This document shows positions 47,389 to 59,092 of a stretch of DNA of 64,000 nucleotides, one piece after another (the stretch's first letter is position 1; each line of letters begins with the position of its first letter). The position numbers and the translations under genes were made by a program. Where the stretch lies: NCBI GenBank assembly GCA_034509735.1, contig JACGWO010000003.1:4278001-4342000 (forward strand), read 5' to 3'. The notes beneath the pieces were generated by a model that saw nothing but the letters and a program-made list of their open reading frames with translations, searched no databases and was not told the DNA's origin. This DNA is from Sesamum alatum (taxonomy: Eukaryota; Streptophyta; Magnoliopsida; Lamiales; Pedaliaceae).

Positions 47389-50067
47389 ATGTCTAAGAAC
47401 CCGTTAACCATGATTCTTGAGACTAACAAATTCAACGGAACGAACTACTCGGACTGGCTGAGAAACCTGAGGATTGTCCTCGGTTTTGAGAACCAAGGCT
47501 ACGTCTTGGACGAGCCGCCACCGAGCGACTTACCGGAGGGGTCCACGCCTGAAGAACGTTTGACGTTCGAGAAATGGCATGAGGACAATCGGAAAGTACA
47601 CAGTATCATACTGGCTTCGATGTCTAACGACATCCAGAAGGAGTATGAGAGGCTGGACAACGTCTCCGCCATAATGCTCCGCATGAACGAGGTTTATGCG
47701 GTTCCGGATAAGCATATTAGATATGCCGCCACAAAAGCATTCTTTGGCACCAAGCTCGCTGAAGGAGCGTCTGTACAGAGTCATGGGGTCAAGATGCTCT
47801 CCCTAGTGGAGAAACTCGAGGACCTTAAAGCTGGGCTTAACAATGGCACGTACATTGACTTGATCCTCCAGTCGCTTCCTCCATCCTATGACCCGTTTGT
47901 TGTAAACTACAACATGAACGGACTTGAGAAGTCTATTCATGAGTTGATCAACATGCTGGTCCAATACGAGGCAACGACCCACAAGTCGGCGCCGGTGGTA
48001 TTGATAGGAGAGGCTTCGACCTCCAAGGCGAATGGCAAGAGGGCCGGATGCTGGAAGAGGAAGAAGGGCAAAGGGAAGACGGTTGTGGCCCCTGCTCACG
48101 CTTCGGGCGTCCCTGTTGCTCCGGTTGGACCGAGCAAAGGGAAAGGGAAGGCCCGTGGTTCTCAGCGGTCCAAGGCAAATGATATCTGCATGCATTGCCA
48201 AGGGAAAGGGCATTGGAAGAGGGAGTGCCCACAACTCCTCTCCAACCCAGGTGTGTTTGTGGTTGAAGTTAATATGATTACTAATTCTGCTTCATGGGTA
48301 TTGGATACCGGGTGTGGTGCTCACATCTGCAATGATTTGCAGGCACTGCAAAGAAGCAGAAGGCTAACCAAGGATGAGATGATCCTGAGGCTAGGCGATG
48401 GCAAGGCCGTTGCTGCGGAGGCCGTAGGATCACTAGAGTTAGCCATTAGTAGTCATGTTAGGATTGTACTGAACGACTGTTTCTATGTACCTAGCATGAT
48501 TAAAAACATTGTTTCCATCCCGGTCCTTGATAAGGAGGGATATGAATTTACCATCAATAAAAACGGTTTTTTCATTATCAAAGATGGTATTTCTCATCTG
48601 CTTGGTACATTGGTCAACGGTCTGTACATACTTCAACAGTCTAATTGGATTATGACTGCAGAACACAAACGAAAACGTGATGATCATAACAACGCACAGA
48701 TATGGCATGCGAGGATAGGTCATATCTCTAAAGATAGGATAAGAAGGTTGGTGGACTCAAAGAGTCTAGAAATAGACGATTTGGACAACCTACCGACCTG
48801 CGAATCCTGTCTAAAGGGAAAGATGACCAAGAAACCCTTTGTTGGACAAAGTACGCTAGCCAGTGGTCTGTTGGATTTGATCCATACAGATGTCTGTGGT
48901 CTACTAAATACTCAGGCTAGAGGTGGGTACTCGTACTTCATAACCTTTACCGATAATCACTCACGGTATGGTTATGTTTACCTGATGAGGTACAAGTCTG
49001 AAGCCTTTGGAAGGTTTAAGGAATACAGACTTGAAGTAGAGAACCAAACCGGTCGAAAGATCAAAGCCCTTCGATCGGACCGAGGTGGAGAGTATTTGAG
49101 TGGTAAGTTTACTGATTATCTAAAAGAGAATGGGATTCTCTCTCAGTGGACCCCTCCTGGAACACCGCAGCTTAATGGTGTGTCTGAAAGGAGGAATCGG
49201 ACCTTGTTGGACATGGTCCGATCCATGATGAGTTTTACCGAACTACCCATTTCCTTCTGGGGATACGCTCTTGAGACGGCGGCCAAAGTTTTGAACTTCG
49301 CGCCATCTAAAAAGGTATCCCAGACGCCATATGAGATATGGCATGGTAAGCCTGCCTCCTACAAATACTTGAAAGTGTGGGGTTGCCCCGCATATGTCAA
49401 GAGATTAGTGGGAGATAAACTGGACTCGAGGTCTAGTTTATGCAGGTTCATCGGCTATCCGAAAGAAACTGCGGGGTATTATTTCTATGATCCCTCCGAG
49501 CAAAAGGTTTTTGTCTCGCGAAATGCAGTGTTCTTGGAAAAAGGTTTTCCATCAGATAGTCGACGCGATGAGGTACTCCTTGAGGAATCAAGTGAGGTAC
49601 CCCATGAGGCGGCAGTGACATCTGAGCCAGTGGTTCCCACTGATATTGTTCCAGTCCTCCGTAGGATGGCCAGAGTATCCCATGCACCTGATAGGTATGG
49701 ATTTCTGGGCCTGACCGGTCAGTTGGATAATGATCCAAAGACATACGGAGAAGCGATGTCGGACATCGATCTGGACAAGTGGCTTGAGGCCATGAAATCC
49801 GAGATGGACTCGATGGGTACAAACAAGGTTTGGACCCTAGCAGATCCACCAAAAGGGGTTAAACCCGAAGCTGGAACATACGTTTTGATGAAGTCATACG
49901 GGGATATGATTTCATCAAGAACGAGTCCGATCCTTGTGTATACAAGAAGATCAGTGGGAGCTCAGTTGCGTTTCTGGTGCTGTACGTGGATGACATCTTG
50001 CTCATTGGGAATGATGCTAAGATGTTGGGTACCACTAAAGCTTGGTTGTCAACACAATTCTCCATGA
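47389..50067 (+). CDS. Copia Gag-protease-integrase polyprotein, RT core deleted (D)
   Basis: 892-codon open frame. Gag (residues 1 to about 260) starts MSKNPLTMILETNKFNGTNY and contains the UBN2-type domain; a lysine/glycine-rich linker leads to the CCHC knuckle CMHCQGKGHWKREC (about 267-280). Protease DTG is near 305 (WVLDTGCGAHICNDL). The HHCC pre-integrase domain is at about 438-475. The integrase core has D in IHTDVCG (about 500), D in LRSDRGGEY (about 563) and E in GVSERRNRTL (about 598), spacing 35. Integrase C-terminal part YVKRLVGDKLDSRSS (about 667) precedes the linker to RT. After GVKPE (49871) roughly 110 codons of RT core are missing and the frame shifts, so residues after about 828 are meaningless. 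The start abuts an acceptor-like AG. Products could act in particle formation and integration if RT came in trans. Confidence 0.9.
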   Translation: MSKNPLTMILETNKFNGTNYSDWLRNLRIVLGFENQGYVLDEPPPSDLPEGSTPEERLTFEKWHEDNRKVHSIILASMSNDIQKEYERLDNVSAIMLRMNEVYAVPDKHIRYAATKAFFGTKLAEGASVQSHGVKMLSLVEKLEDLKAGLNNGTYIDLILQSLPPSYDPFVVNYNMNGLEKSIHELINMLVQYEATTHKSAPVVLIGEASTSKANGKRAGCWKRKKGKGKTVVAPAHASGVPVAPVGPSKGKGKARGSQRSKANDICMHCQGKGHWKRECPQLLSNPGVFVVEVNMITNSASWVLDTGCGAHICNDLQALQRSRRLTKDEMILRLGDGKAVAAEAVGSLELAISSHVRIVLNDCFYVPSMIKNIVSIPVLDKEGYEFTINKNGFFIIKDGISHLLGTLVNGLYILQQSNWIMTAEHKRKRDDHNNAQIWHARIGHISKDRIRRLVDSKSLEIDDLDNLPTCESCLKGKMTKKPFVGQSTLASGLLDLIHTDVCGLLNTQARGGYSYFITFTDNHSRYGYVYLMRYKSEAFGRFKEYRLEVENQTGRKIKALRSDRGGEYLSGKFTDYLKENGILSQWTPPGTPQLNGVSERRNRTLLDMVRSMMSFTELPISFWGYALETAAKVLNFAPSKKVSQTPYEIWHGKPASYKYLKVWGCPAYVKRLVGDKLDSRSSLCRFIGYPKETAGYYFYDPSEQKVFVSRNAVFLEKGFPSDSRRDEVLLEESSEVPHEAAVTSEPVVPTDIVPVLRRMARVSHAPDRYGFLGLTGQLDNDPKTYGEAMSDIDLDKWLEAMKSEMDSMGTNKVWTLADPPKGVKPEAGTYVLMKSYGDMISSRTSPILVYTRRSVGAQLRFWCCTWMTSCSLGMMLRCWVPLKLGCQHNSP

Positions 50068-50447
50068 AGGATATGGGCGAGGCATCCTACATCCTTGGCA
50101 TCAAGATCTACAGGGATAGATCTAAAAGGATGTTAGGAATGGCCCAGTCCTCGTACATTGAGAAAGTCTTGAAGAGATTCAAGATGGAGAACTCAAAACG
50201 AGGATTCCTTCCAATGAGGCATGGAATTAAGTTATCCAAGAAGCAGTCTCCTAAGACTGATGAGGAGCTTAAAAGGATGTTGGACATCCCCTATGCTTCA
50301 GCCATAGGCAGCAATGAGTATGTTGTTCAGTGCACTAGACCTGATGTGGCTTTCGCTTTGGGCGTAACTAGCCGATATCAGTCGTGTGCCACGGAGGCAC
50401 ACTGGAGTGCAGTCAAGACTATCCTGAAGTACCTGAAAAAGGACTAA
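49875..50447 (+). pseudogene. Late RT segment of D, out of frame
   Basis: Frame shifted relative to the upstream ORF by the deletion. It begins SWNIRFDEVI, then the catalytic YVDDILLIGND, GEASYILGIKIYRDRSKRML, and runs to SRYQSCATEAHWSAVK. The first RT catalytic aspartate region (normally in a VKTAFLNG-type motif) is absent. Intact over about 190 codons, but it would need frameshifting or separate initiation, and it lacks a complete fold. Confidence 0.85.
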
Positions 50448-50966
50448 GGACATGTTCTTGATCTACGGTGGTGGAGAGTTGATACTGGAAGGCTAATAGC
50501 GACACTAGCTTCCAGTCGGACGACGAAGATGCCAAGTCTCAATTTGGTTTTGTGTTTAGACTAAATGGTGGCGTGGTTACTTGGAAAGGTTCCAAGCAGG
50601 CTACCACGGCGGACTGCACCATACAGTTTTGAATACATAGCGGCTTTGGAAGCTGCTAAGGAGTGGTTTGGTTGATGAGCTACATCCAAGGGTTGGATGT
50701 AGTACCTAGCATTGCTAAGCCTGTAATTATCTTTATGATAACAACGGGGCGATAGCGCTAGCAAAGGAACCGAGATCTCATCACGATCCAAGCGTATTCT
50801 TAGACTCTACCATCTACTTAGAGAGATGGATAGCAGGAGTGACGTTCGGTTGGACCGAGTCAGCTCCGTAGAAAACATAGCAGATCCACTTGCTAAGCCC
50901 ATGTCGCAAGTTGTCCATACTCACCATCTGAATAAGAGGTTTGAGGCCAATGGGTAATTGGCTTTA
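50448..50966 (+). pseudogene. Damaged copia RNase H of D
   Basis: Recognisable RNase H words in several frames: SDTSFQSDDEDAKSQ-like near 50500-50545, FRLNGGV near 50556-50575, the AALEAAKEWFG stretch near 50640-50675 and DNNGAIALAKEPRSHH-like near 50738-50780. Several small indels and a stop near 50445 break it. It ends with the GNWL word common to E. Confidence 0.8.
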
Positions 50967-50969
50967 GGT

Positions 50970-50981
50970 CAAATGGGAGAT
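50970..50981 (+). promoter_or_regulatory. Polypurine tract of element D
   Basis: CAAATGGGAGAT directly precedes the 3' LTR; the tract is CAAGTGGGAGAT in the other copies, so one base differs. Confidence 0.8.
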
Positions 50982-53209
50982 TGTTGGAATAGGTGACTTG
51001 AAAGCCAATAGGTTTGGTAATTTGTAACCTATCCGACAACTTGATGTGAATGTAATATTATTATGTGATGAATAAGATGAGTGTTCGTCACCAATGGTAC
51101 CTTCTTTATTGCGCCCATCTTACATTTGTTAAAATGGTGTTTAACTTATATCGCAACAAAGCCCACAGACCATGGATAACAACTCGTGCAGTTGGGCCAT
51201 GCATTGGATGGTGGTCATGAAACAAACTGATTAAGAGTTGGGTCTGAAACGTTCCAAGTCGAGGACCTCGAGACAGGGCATCGAGAGTCCTATTGAGACT
51301 TGCGTCAAGAGTCGTGTTCATTAGATGAGTGCCGTGTTTCATCGGCGACAGGCGTGGGACGCCTACACGATCTTGATGGGTTGGTCGACTGGGGTCGAGC
51401 CGACTGGACTGACTCGCGGGGATCATCATATGGAAGCCTTGGAGGCTTGGTCGGTATGATTGGTTTTCCCCGGTTCCGATAGTACGGGAGTAATCCTCAT
51501 ACTTGAGGGATCATGGCAGTAGCGTGCACAGGAGGGCTGTATCTTGGATTTGGCGAGAGGTAATCATTCTATAAGATGATTATCATAAGCCTTGTCCAGT
51601 GCAGTCAGAATGTGTAGCGAGGACGGTGGATTCCAAGAAGAGGATCCGTCCCCTGTCTGTATGTGACAGAGGTATCTCCTATGCACTCGGAGACACGTTC
51701 ATGCTGTTTGAAGCTGTGGCCACAGTGGTTGGTCGAACAGGGAATGGTTTCCTGTGTCGACGCAATGAAGCATACGTGGTCTCGAGTATTAAGCATAGAT
51801 GCCTAGTCAAGGATGGGAACCGACGCCCAATTCCATACCCTAGACTAAGGCCGGGAGACGGTAGACGGAAGGATCGTACCTGTACGGAATCGGCGCCTAA
51901 ATGTTCACGCCAATTCACCTAGTCTCTAGTGCCATGGACCGTTGCTAGACGGCCACCCATGGTAACGGGCCCTTGTGGGACACGGGCCCAAGTCTAGCTG
52001 AGGGTGAACCTAAAGGGTCACACACAAATCACCGAGGAGGTTGAGAGATCGACTTGGAGTCAATCTCGAAGGATAAAATAAGTAATTGGATCACTTAAGG
52101 AAAAGTCTATTGGATGGACGGGCCGATATTGTATCGGGCTTTCATTTAATCGGTAAATTGGATTTTCAATTAAATATGGAAAGTTGAGATGTTGAGACGT
52201 TGGATCTTTTAATTGGATTAAAAGATCAACGGGAATAATTTAAGTGGACATTAAATTGGATTTAATATTGGGTTCGTCGTACTGCATTTACGATAGAACC
52301 CGGTCCGTTAAATTATACCGGAGAGGAGAAATAATTCCTAATTTGGAATGGGAAGAAGTTGAACTTCTTTCCTTAATCAAACATGGCCGACATGCTCCCT
52401 TGGAGGAAGCAAAATCAGCCATGTGTCATGCTAGGTGGTATGTTGACTTATCTCTTTTGGAAAGAGACAAATCAACTCCAATCAAGCTCTTCCCTTTTGG
52501 TATGATTTGATCATACCATAAATTTTGGTAGGCTTGATTGAAGAATTGATGGTGATTGATTGGAATGAATCTAGACATCCTTGGATGAACCTAGACACAT
52601 TCCAATAATCACATTAATTATGTATATATATTAGAATATACAACACCAAGCATAAGTGATTCATTATTCATCTTTTTCTAGGAAAAAGAGAAGACAAAAA
52701 TCCTCTCCTCTCTCTCAAAATTTCGTGCTCCCTCCCTCTCTTACACTTGTGTTCTTCACTTGATTTTGAATCAAGAAGAAGAACAAAGTAAGTTTAAGAG
52801 AACACTAATTCATAGTGTTCTTCTCTTAAACCGATTCCTTCCTAAACCCGTTCTTTTCTAGCAAGAAGAACGTGTGTTTCTTCCGGTGTGGTGTGGATCA
52901 CCTTTGGAGAATCCATACGTTTGGATTTCGTGAGCATTCCGGAGAAGGAACAACGCTAGTAGCCGGGAGCATACGCTAAACAATCAAAGGTAACGGTTTA
53001 TTACGCTTTGATTGATTTTATTTGTATATCTATGTCCTATGTGTTTAAATATATGTTTTAATATTTACACATCCTACATCGAACGCCCGGTTGAGCACCC
53101 AAGGGTACACCCCTTGGGATTCGCGTATTTTGAATTTGATTTAAATTTACGCAATTTCTCGCTTTTCTCGCTTCCGCTCGCGCTCTCGGGCGGATCCGCT
53201 TGTCCTTTA
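50982..53209 (+). repeat. 3' LTR of element D
   Basis: TGTTGGAATAGG ... GTCCTTTA (final CA changed to TA), then TSD GTATG. Contains the donor-like AAAG|GTAACG at 52989 inside an inverted repeat AATCAAAG/CTTTGATT (52982-53013) that is deleted in the 5' LTR. Hairpin CCCAAGGG/CCCTTGGG at 53098-53118. Confidence 0.97.
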
Positions 53210-54250
53210 GTATGATCCTAAATTCTAATGCATTTTTACAGTACCATGATGCATCCCATATGGTGTATTGTAGCTTTCCCTGCATAACCACATCAAGTAT
53301 CACAAACTCGCCTCCGTTCACTATTCCATCAGTCTTTATTAAAAAATTGGGCATCTTATCCTGGTTTATTTCTCTAACATCCCTAATAAGAAAAGTCCCA
53401 ACAAGACCGTAATAATTCAACCAATAAATCAGTTCCACCAACTTTCAAGATTCAAGATACTCTTCCCAACACATCAAAGCAACAAGTACGACATATTATC
53501 CAAGTATACTAATCTAGTCCCAATGTATGATAATAATGTTATATGCAACCAAACCCACTTCATCATTTCCTTTGTCATATCCCAAAACTTATCCATGAAA
53601 TTGGGACTCTATTAGTTAGTTCTAACGTCAACATTTGTTTCCTTAAATCTCATCAATATAATTTTGCCAAAATTATCATCCATAAACCCAAATATCTCTC
53701 GTCTATTTTGGCATTACATAATTTATTCAGCACGAACAATGTCATCCATGTATCTAATATATACTGCATAAGTTCAAGTCATCTCTTAAGGCATCTTAGT
53801 AATATTTCTTACGTAACATTTAATCCCTAACTTGTAAATCCCATGACACCAATTACAACTTGAAATCACTATGGATAGCTACTAATATCTGAACTTTGTC
53901 AAATGATAAATACAACATGTTTTACATCCCTTGTCACACGTCAAATATAGTATGTCCCAAAGGACTCCTTATAAAATTTAGAACCAATATCCCAAAATAA
54001 CATAGACCTTTGAACCTGTACTCTCACGCAATAGTCAACTTATACCTTAGGTCCAAATATCTTATCTTGATACAACCAAAACATTAGCAGGCTTAAATTG
54101 TAGGATTGCTAACAAATCCGCTACATGATGAACCTCAACTTCACATTTATTGGTCTCATTCCTAATAGCAATATAAAATTATGACTTCCCAAATTAGCTA
54201 AGATGATTGATCTCTTCCTACTCAAGGCATCCATTGCTATATTCATCTTC
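53210..54250 (-). pseudogene. Gypsy integrase region of L, heavily decayed
   Basis: Reverse-strand continuation of gypsy L to the right of D. Order and length place the N-terminal integrase here, but only weak words are visible. The 127-codon ORF at 53058-53441 is a chimera across the D LTR boundary with no recognised domain. Confidence 0.5.
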
Positions 54251-54640
54251 CAATGATGATAACCAATAGTATAACCACAATTCTTTAATAATTATTCATA
54301 TGTTTTGTCTCAAGTTCACATCTTTTTGTGTCAAAACATGTCTCAAACTCTTATGACCAATTGCAAATCTAATGCAAATTATTTTGTATTTCCAAACAAA
54401 TAGTGTCTCCAAGTCCCAAAAACATGTATCATTGTTACTAACTCCATATCATGCATGGTATAGTTTAATTCATAGGTCCTTAACTAGAAAGATACATACA
54501 CTATTACCTTTTCAATATCCATTAATATACACCTAAACCTTGTTTCGAAGTATTTGTATACACCACGTATCCACCACTACCATATGTTAAAACTGAAATC
54601 GAAGTTGATGACAATATTCTCTTTAACTAATCAAAACATT
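54251..54640 (-). pseudogene. Gypsy RNase H remnant (element L)
   Basis: The reverse strand reads QLRTYELNYTMHDMELVTMI followed by FGTWRHYLFG (about 54380-54495), matching the RNase H segment of plant gypsy elements (SRQLK-YE-NY-THDLEL...W-HYL-G). Stops interrupt it. Confidence 0.75.
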
Positions 54641-55400
54641 GTTGACACGGCTTAATCTAGTGAAAAACTATCCCTTTCTTAATAACTTTGTCCAAGGACC
54701 AGCAATTATAGAGAATCCATCAACAAATCTCCTATTATACCCAACTACCCTAAGAAACTCCAAACTTCAGTTGCATTCATTAATATGCCTCACTCCGTAA
54801 TAGCCTTTATCTATAGGATCAGACATAATACTATCTCCAAATATCATATGTCCTAGAAAAATTAACCGATTCACCCGAATATCATACTTACTTAGCTTAG
54901 CGTACAACTCTTTTCTTCAAGATTTGCAACATTGTTTTTAGATGTTGTTCATGCTCCTCTTTACTGTACGAATACAATAAGACATCATAAACAAAACTAT
55001 CACAAATTGACCTAAGTACCGTTCAATATTCGATTCGTCAATGCCATGAATGTGGCCTATCCTCCATTGTCAATAATCATACCTTAGATTGATATTCGAA
55101 AAAATTATAGCTCCTTTCTAGTAGTGTAGTAAATAATCAATTCTTGGTAACAGATATTTATTTTTCCTTATCACCCTATTTAGTTAGTGATCATCAATAC
55201 ACATCGTCCTATAATATCCTTATTTGCAACAAATAATACTAGAGCTCTCAACATAATGTACACAGTCTGATAAAATCTTCTTTCCTTTAACAATTCTTCT
55301 AATTTCATTTTCAACTCCATATTATATTATCCCGACAAAGTTTTCATAGTAAAAATCCACTTCTATCTATGGTGGCAACCTAATAAGTCATTAAGAAACA
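54641..55400 (-). pseudogene. Gypsy reverse transcriptase remnant (element L)
   Basis: The reverse strand near 54890-55005 reads FVYDVLLYSYSKEEHEQHLK, the decayed counterpart of the palm YxDD and following helix of gypsy RT, then VNFSRTY and later thumb words to about 54780. Upstream RT motifs at 55010-55400 are weak. Confidence 0.75.
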
Positions 55401-55910
55401 CTTCAACAAAGTCTCTTGCTAAGGGAATCTCTTCCATTCGAGACTAGCCATTTGGTCTGTACTACACTAGCTAAATGTGCTACACATCCTCCTATCATCA
55501 ATTATTTTGCCTATATGGTTGACATTACACAAACTGGCATCACCTACTGATCTCCCACAATTACTACCTTCGGTTTACATAAGGATTCAATCACCACTTC
55601 CATTATACAAGAAATCAATGAAAACTTTATTCCACGTCAATACATCTATCCCACAATTTGCATCAAAGTCCACCAAGTCCATCAGTACAGTATCTACACG
55701 TAGATTTATATACCCAATCATCAATTGGTTACTCCTCTAACACAATTGTTAATTCCACCGACATTTACAGTTACAACGAAGCTTTATTCATTCTATCGAC
55801 ACATCCCTACCACCTACTGGGTCAGCATGTGCATCATTATAAACCATCCTACATTAGACAATTCAACCACTAGACACATCTCATAGTCAACCTATCACCC
55901 TAGAAACGTA
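55401..55910 (-). pseudogene. Gypsy protease remnant (element L), gag lost
   Basis: The reverse strand near 55630-55715 reads VDTVLMDLVDFDANCGIDVL, matching the end of the retropepsin domain (D-ILGMDWL type) of Tekay/Del elements. Only about 250 bp separates it from the primer site, where more than 1 kb of gag would be expected, so gag has been deleted. Confidence 0.6.
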
Positions 55911-55927
55911 GACCCGCTCTCATACCA
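55911..55927 (-). promoter_or_regulatory. Primer binding site of gypsy L
   Basis: The reverse strand reads TGGTATGAGAGCGGGTC, 6 bases from the LTR end; similar to the initiator tRNA-Met site TGGTATCAGAGC with one mismatch in the core. Confidence 0.7.
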
Positions 55928-55933
55928 CCCAAA

Positions 55934-58900
55934 TGTGACACCCCCTCCTTAATCACATTCCTTCTCATAACTAATTCACATTTAACCCAATTTAGATAAA
56001 TCTTCTTATAATTACATTCTATATATGTCTCAATCGAATAAAAACTTCAACAGAATTCTTTATATAACATAATTCACTATAGCATATGAACACGACAAAA
56101 GTGGAGTTTCTAGCTATTACAAAACTTAAGATACTACTCCAGTCCGAGTTTAATATTATCGTTAATATGCAGTAGAGCTCCCGACTCATGATGCCACTTC
56201 AGTGCTAACCCACCTAACAAGGCTGACAACTGGCTACAAGCTAGCTAGACGAGTCACTGCAATCTATCTGCTGAAAAAGTACATGGCAAAGAGTGAGTTG
56301 CCAACTCAGTAAGTATAGCTAATTAGCTATATATACACAGACATGTGAGCACATACAAGAAGACCAATTTTATGCAATGACACCAATGAACTATGTTCAT
56401 TATACAATTTCCACAATATCTCCAAGTAATCAGTATGAACAATCATGTGAAAACCAATGGCAGAATCACCATCAACACGTCATGCAGTAATCACAATATC
56501 ACGAAGTAATCAGTAACAACCATCACTCGGGAATCAATATCAGAATCATCATCATCCACATCATAATACAAACTCAGTCATGATTTATTATCTTAGGGCC
56601 CTGCTTAACCTAGCTGGAGTATATTCAATGGTTTTGCCGGCTCTCATCATCTCAAACAATATCATATAATAGCCGGCACAGGATACCCATCGTATGTGAT
56701 ATCCCCACACTGGCCAAGTGTGTAGCTCCTGATCACAGGACATCACACCAAACATGGCCCCCCAACACCACCCCAATGTGTAGCCGTCAGCACAGGATAT
56801 TCCCCGCTGCCCGGAATACCCCGGTACCCGTCGCGCCGTGGTACCTAGATGTATATTCATTTTCTCCCATCACATCTCACATCCTCAATCACATCGTCGT
56901 GACAGCACACAGCTCGTCATCAATCACATCATCATGACAGCACACAGCTCGTCATCAATCACATCATTATAAACTATTGAATATGCCCAAGCTTAGGTAA
57001 GTCATCTTCTCAACTCAACTCATCATCTTTACATTTATCGAATTCATAATTCAACTCAAATCATTAATCAAATAGAAGCATGTCAATCTTTCACGACCAC
57101 TCCATCATTCATCTTCATTCACCAACAAAATAGAAGTATATCACAAGTATTTACCATGTACATCACATCAAACCATAGTCATAACACATAACAATAATTT
57201 CATAAGACAACCACATAATCCAGTTTAACACATGACAAGTTACGATCAAGATTACACATAACCATGCATCTTTATATATATATCCAATTAACTATACTTA
57301 CCTCAATTCCACAATGATTGACTTAGTAAAATAAGATTTTCACTCTTGTACGCTGTTCTCGTGTCCTATAAATAGTCGTAAGACGTATAGTCAATATATC
57401 ATAAATATTGAAATTCCTTAATAGTACATTAGACAATATTCGGACACTCCTCACTAATCTGTTAATATCTTATTCTACAGAATTCAGATCCTTAATTCAT
57501 TTTCTACTACATAAAATAGACTCAATTATCTTTCCATCAGTATATATCTTCTATATATATAAATCAGTGATTATATTTTTAAGAATTTCTTTTACCGCCC
57601 CTTAACCTGTGAATCCTGCCTACCTGAACACTGATCACTAATTAAATCATAACTTTAATTATAATAATCTAAATTAAAAAATGTTTTAGTATGATACAAT
57701 AGACATCCTAGGATTTCTAATGGTATAAAATATGTATATTAAATCATAATAATAATTTGTTAATAATATCTACTATTCATGTTCATTGTTTTCTCGAACA
57801 GAATCTGTGTACAAACTTATAAATTCTCCCCAGACCAAATTACAACTTGTAAATTCAATGTTTTTACTCCATATACTCTCATACGTCCCTAGATTCATAT
57901 AAAACAAGAATCATACGAATTAGATCAGTATATAATGAGTTATTTAGGTTTTATCACAACCTGTTCTTTACAGTCGCAGATCCATAGAGCTCTACTTCAA
58001 AATTCACCCAAAATTCGTATACCATTTCAAAAATTATGATATTTAAAGAATATTATATATTATGTCTCTAGTTTCATTTTAATAAATAATCATAAAAATT
58101 GAACCATTATAACTCAAGTTACAGGGGTTTTACTATACTCAGTCTGGATTTCCGCAGAACAGGGCGACAGAATATATCCTCCGATTTAGCCATTAAAACG
58201 AACGATTTAGATTCTACTAAAAACTAGAAAGTTATAGAGGATATCCTAAAGGTTTCATAGACACCAAGATCCCCAATTTTACACCGACAAAACTCAAGAT
58301 TTTCCTGAAAAATCGAGACTGTTCGGACAGATTTTACTCTGTTACCATGCATGTTAACATAACTCATTCTTTTCTTGGTTTCAGCCTTCATCTTAGCTCA
58401 AACTCGAAATTTCAGAAATTAGAGATGAAAATACTTACCAAATCAGTGTGAAACTTCCTAATATTGATGAATATGGAGGAATCCCCAATTCCTTCTTCTT
58501 CTTCTTTCTTCTTCTTCTCTCTTTCTCTCCACCGCCTCCCTCTTCTCTCTTTTGTCTTTTCTCTCTTCTACTCTCTTCTATAAGTTTCTATAGCTGATGG
58601 TTTTTCTATAGTTGGTGGTTTTCACTATAGTTTAACATATGTGTTTATATAGCTCTAAGTATGTAGGTGTGTTGATGTGTAGGTCTAGTATATATATAAA
58701 TATTATGTTGAAGACACATGTTGAGAAGTTTGCTTGTTTGTTTTCTAGTGTAGTAATATCTTTCTTATCTAGTGTAATGCATATACACATTATATATATC
58801 CTATAATGCTAATATTTACATATTGTATAGTAGTAAGACTTTATTTATTTCCCCTTCATCTTTACAAGTATTTCTATTTAAACCCTCACTACTTTCTTTT

Positions 58901-59044
58901 TCTTTAAATTTTAAGTATCTTCAATAATATATCTTATCACGTAATTTATAATTAAGCACCAAATATCATATAAATCATCACATAATATCTATTTTATTAT
59001 GATAATAGATTATAAACCATGAATTTACTTTCGAGGATGTTACA
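55934..59044 (-). repeat. 5' LTR of gypsy L
   Basis: 3111 bp, TGTGACACCCCC ... GGATGTTACA on the forward strand. Colinear with 33848-35027 plus 41035-42876, roughly 95% identical by eye. Differs by a 38-bp tandem duplication (GACAGCACACAGCTCGTCAT, near 56900-56965). A CT/TTC-rich tract at 58494-58550. Confidence 0.92.
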
Positions 59045-59092
59045 ACCTGCAAACTATTTGCAGATATGAGCTATACAGCTAGTATCCAGTTT
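59045..59092 (-). pseudogene. Protease fragment of copia C beyond the gypsy insertion
   Basis: Starts with the duplicated ACCTG and continues the reverse-strand protease coding sequence of C (complement of the DT-C-AHIC-N region). It breaks off near 59092 and joins the forward leader of E. Confidence 0.75.

Larger units (their letters stand above)
43487..53209 (+). mobile_element. Complete young copia element D, TSD GTATG
   Basis: Full-length element of 9723 bp in gypsy integrase DNA, flanked by GTATG at 43482-43486 and 53210-53214. LTRs 43487-45694 and 50982-53209 are about 98% identical by eye. It carries a primer site, a 1.7-kb leader, an 892-codon gag-protease-integrase ORF, an out-of-frame late RT and a damaged RNase H. 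The RT core is deleted, so it could not replicate alone. Confidence 0.97.
33848..59044 (-). mobile_element. Ty3/gypsy (Tekay/Del-like) element L, TSD ACCTG
   Basis: LTRs of about 3.1 kb begin (forward strand) TGTGACACCCCCTCC and end GGATGTTACA. The right LTR (55934-59044) adjoins a primer site and the left LTR a polypurine tract, so the element is in reverse orientation. The duplication ACCTG flanks it. Remnants of protease, RT, RNase H and integrase of the gypsy order are in the 42877-43486 and 53210-55933 segments. It is interrupted by copia elements M (in the left LTR) and D (in integrase). Gag is largely missing. Confidence 0.9.
29418..59092 (-). mobile_element. Copia element C, split by gypsy element L, 5' part lost
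   Basis: Pieces: 3' LTR 29418-31568, decayed pol 31569-33847, then a 25-kb insertion (L with M and D inside), then the continuation at 59045-59092 with the protease DTG region (complement of AGCTGTATAGCTCATATCTG). The gypsy target duplication ACCTG (33843-33847 and 59045-59049) proves that the two flanks were joined. Gag, leader and 5' LTR of C are gone; its sequence stops where the leader of E begins. Confidence 0.85.

Noticed and set aside
53058..53441. 127-codon reverse ORF with no stop, possible captured host gene
   Set aside because: It runs across the boundary between the 3' LTR of D and gypsy L (53209/53210), so it is a chance fusion of LTR and decayed integrase-region sequence.
54890..55005. 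Possible endogenous pararetrovirus RT
   Set aside because: Order of RT, RNase H and integrase, together with flanking 3.1-kb LTRs, a primer site and a 5-bp duplication, identifies a Ty3/gypsy element; no coat or movement protein is present.
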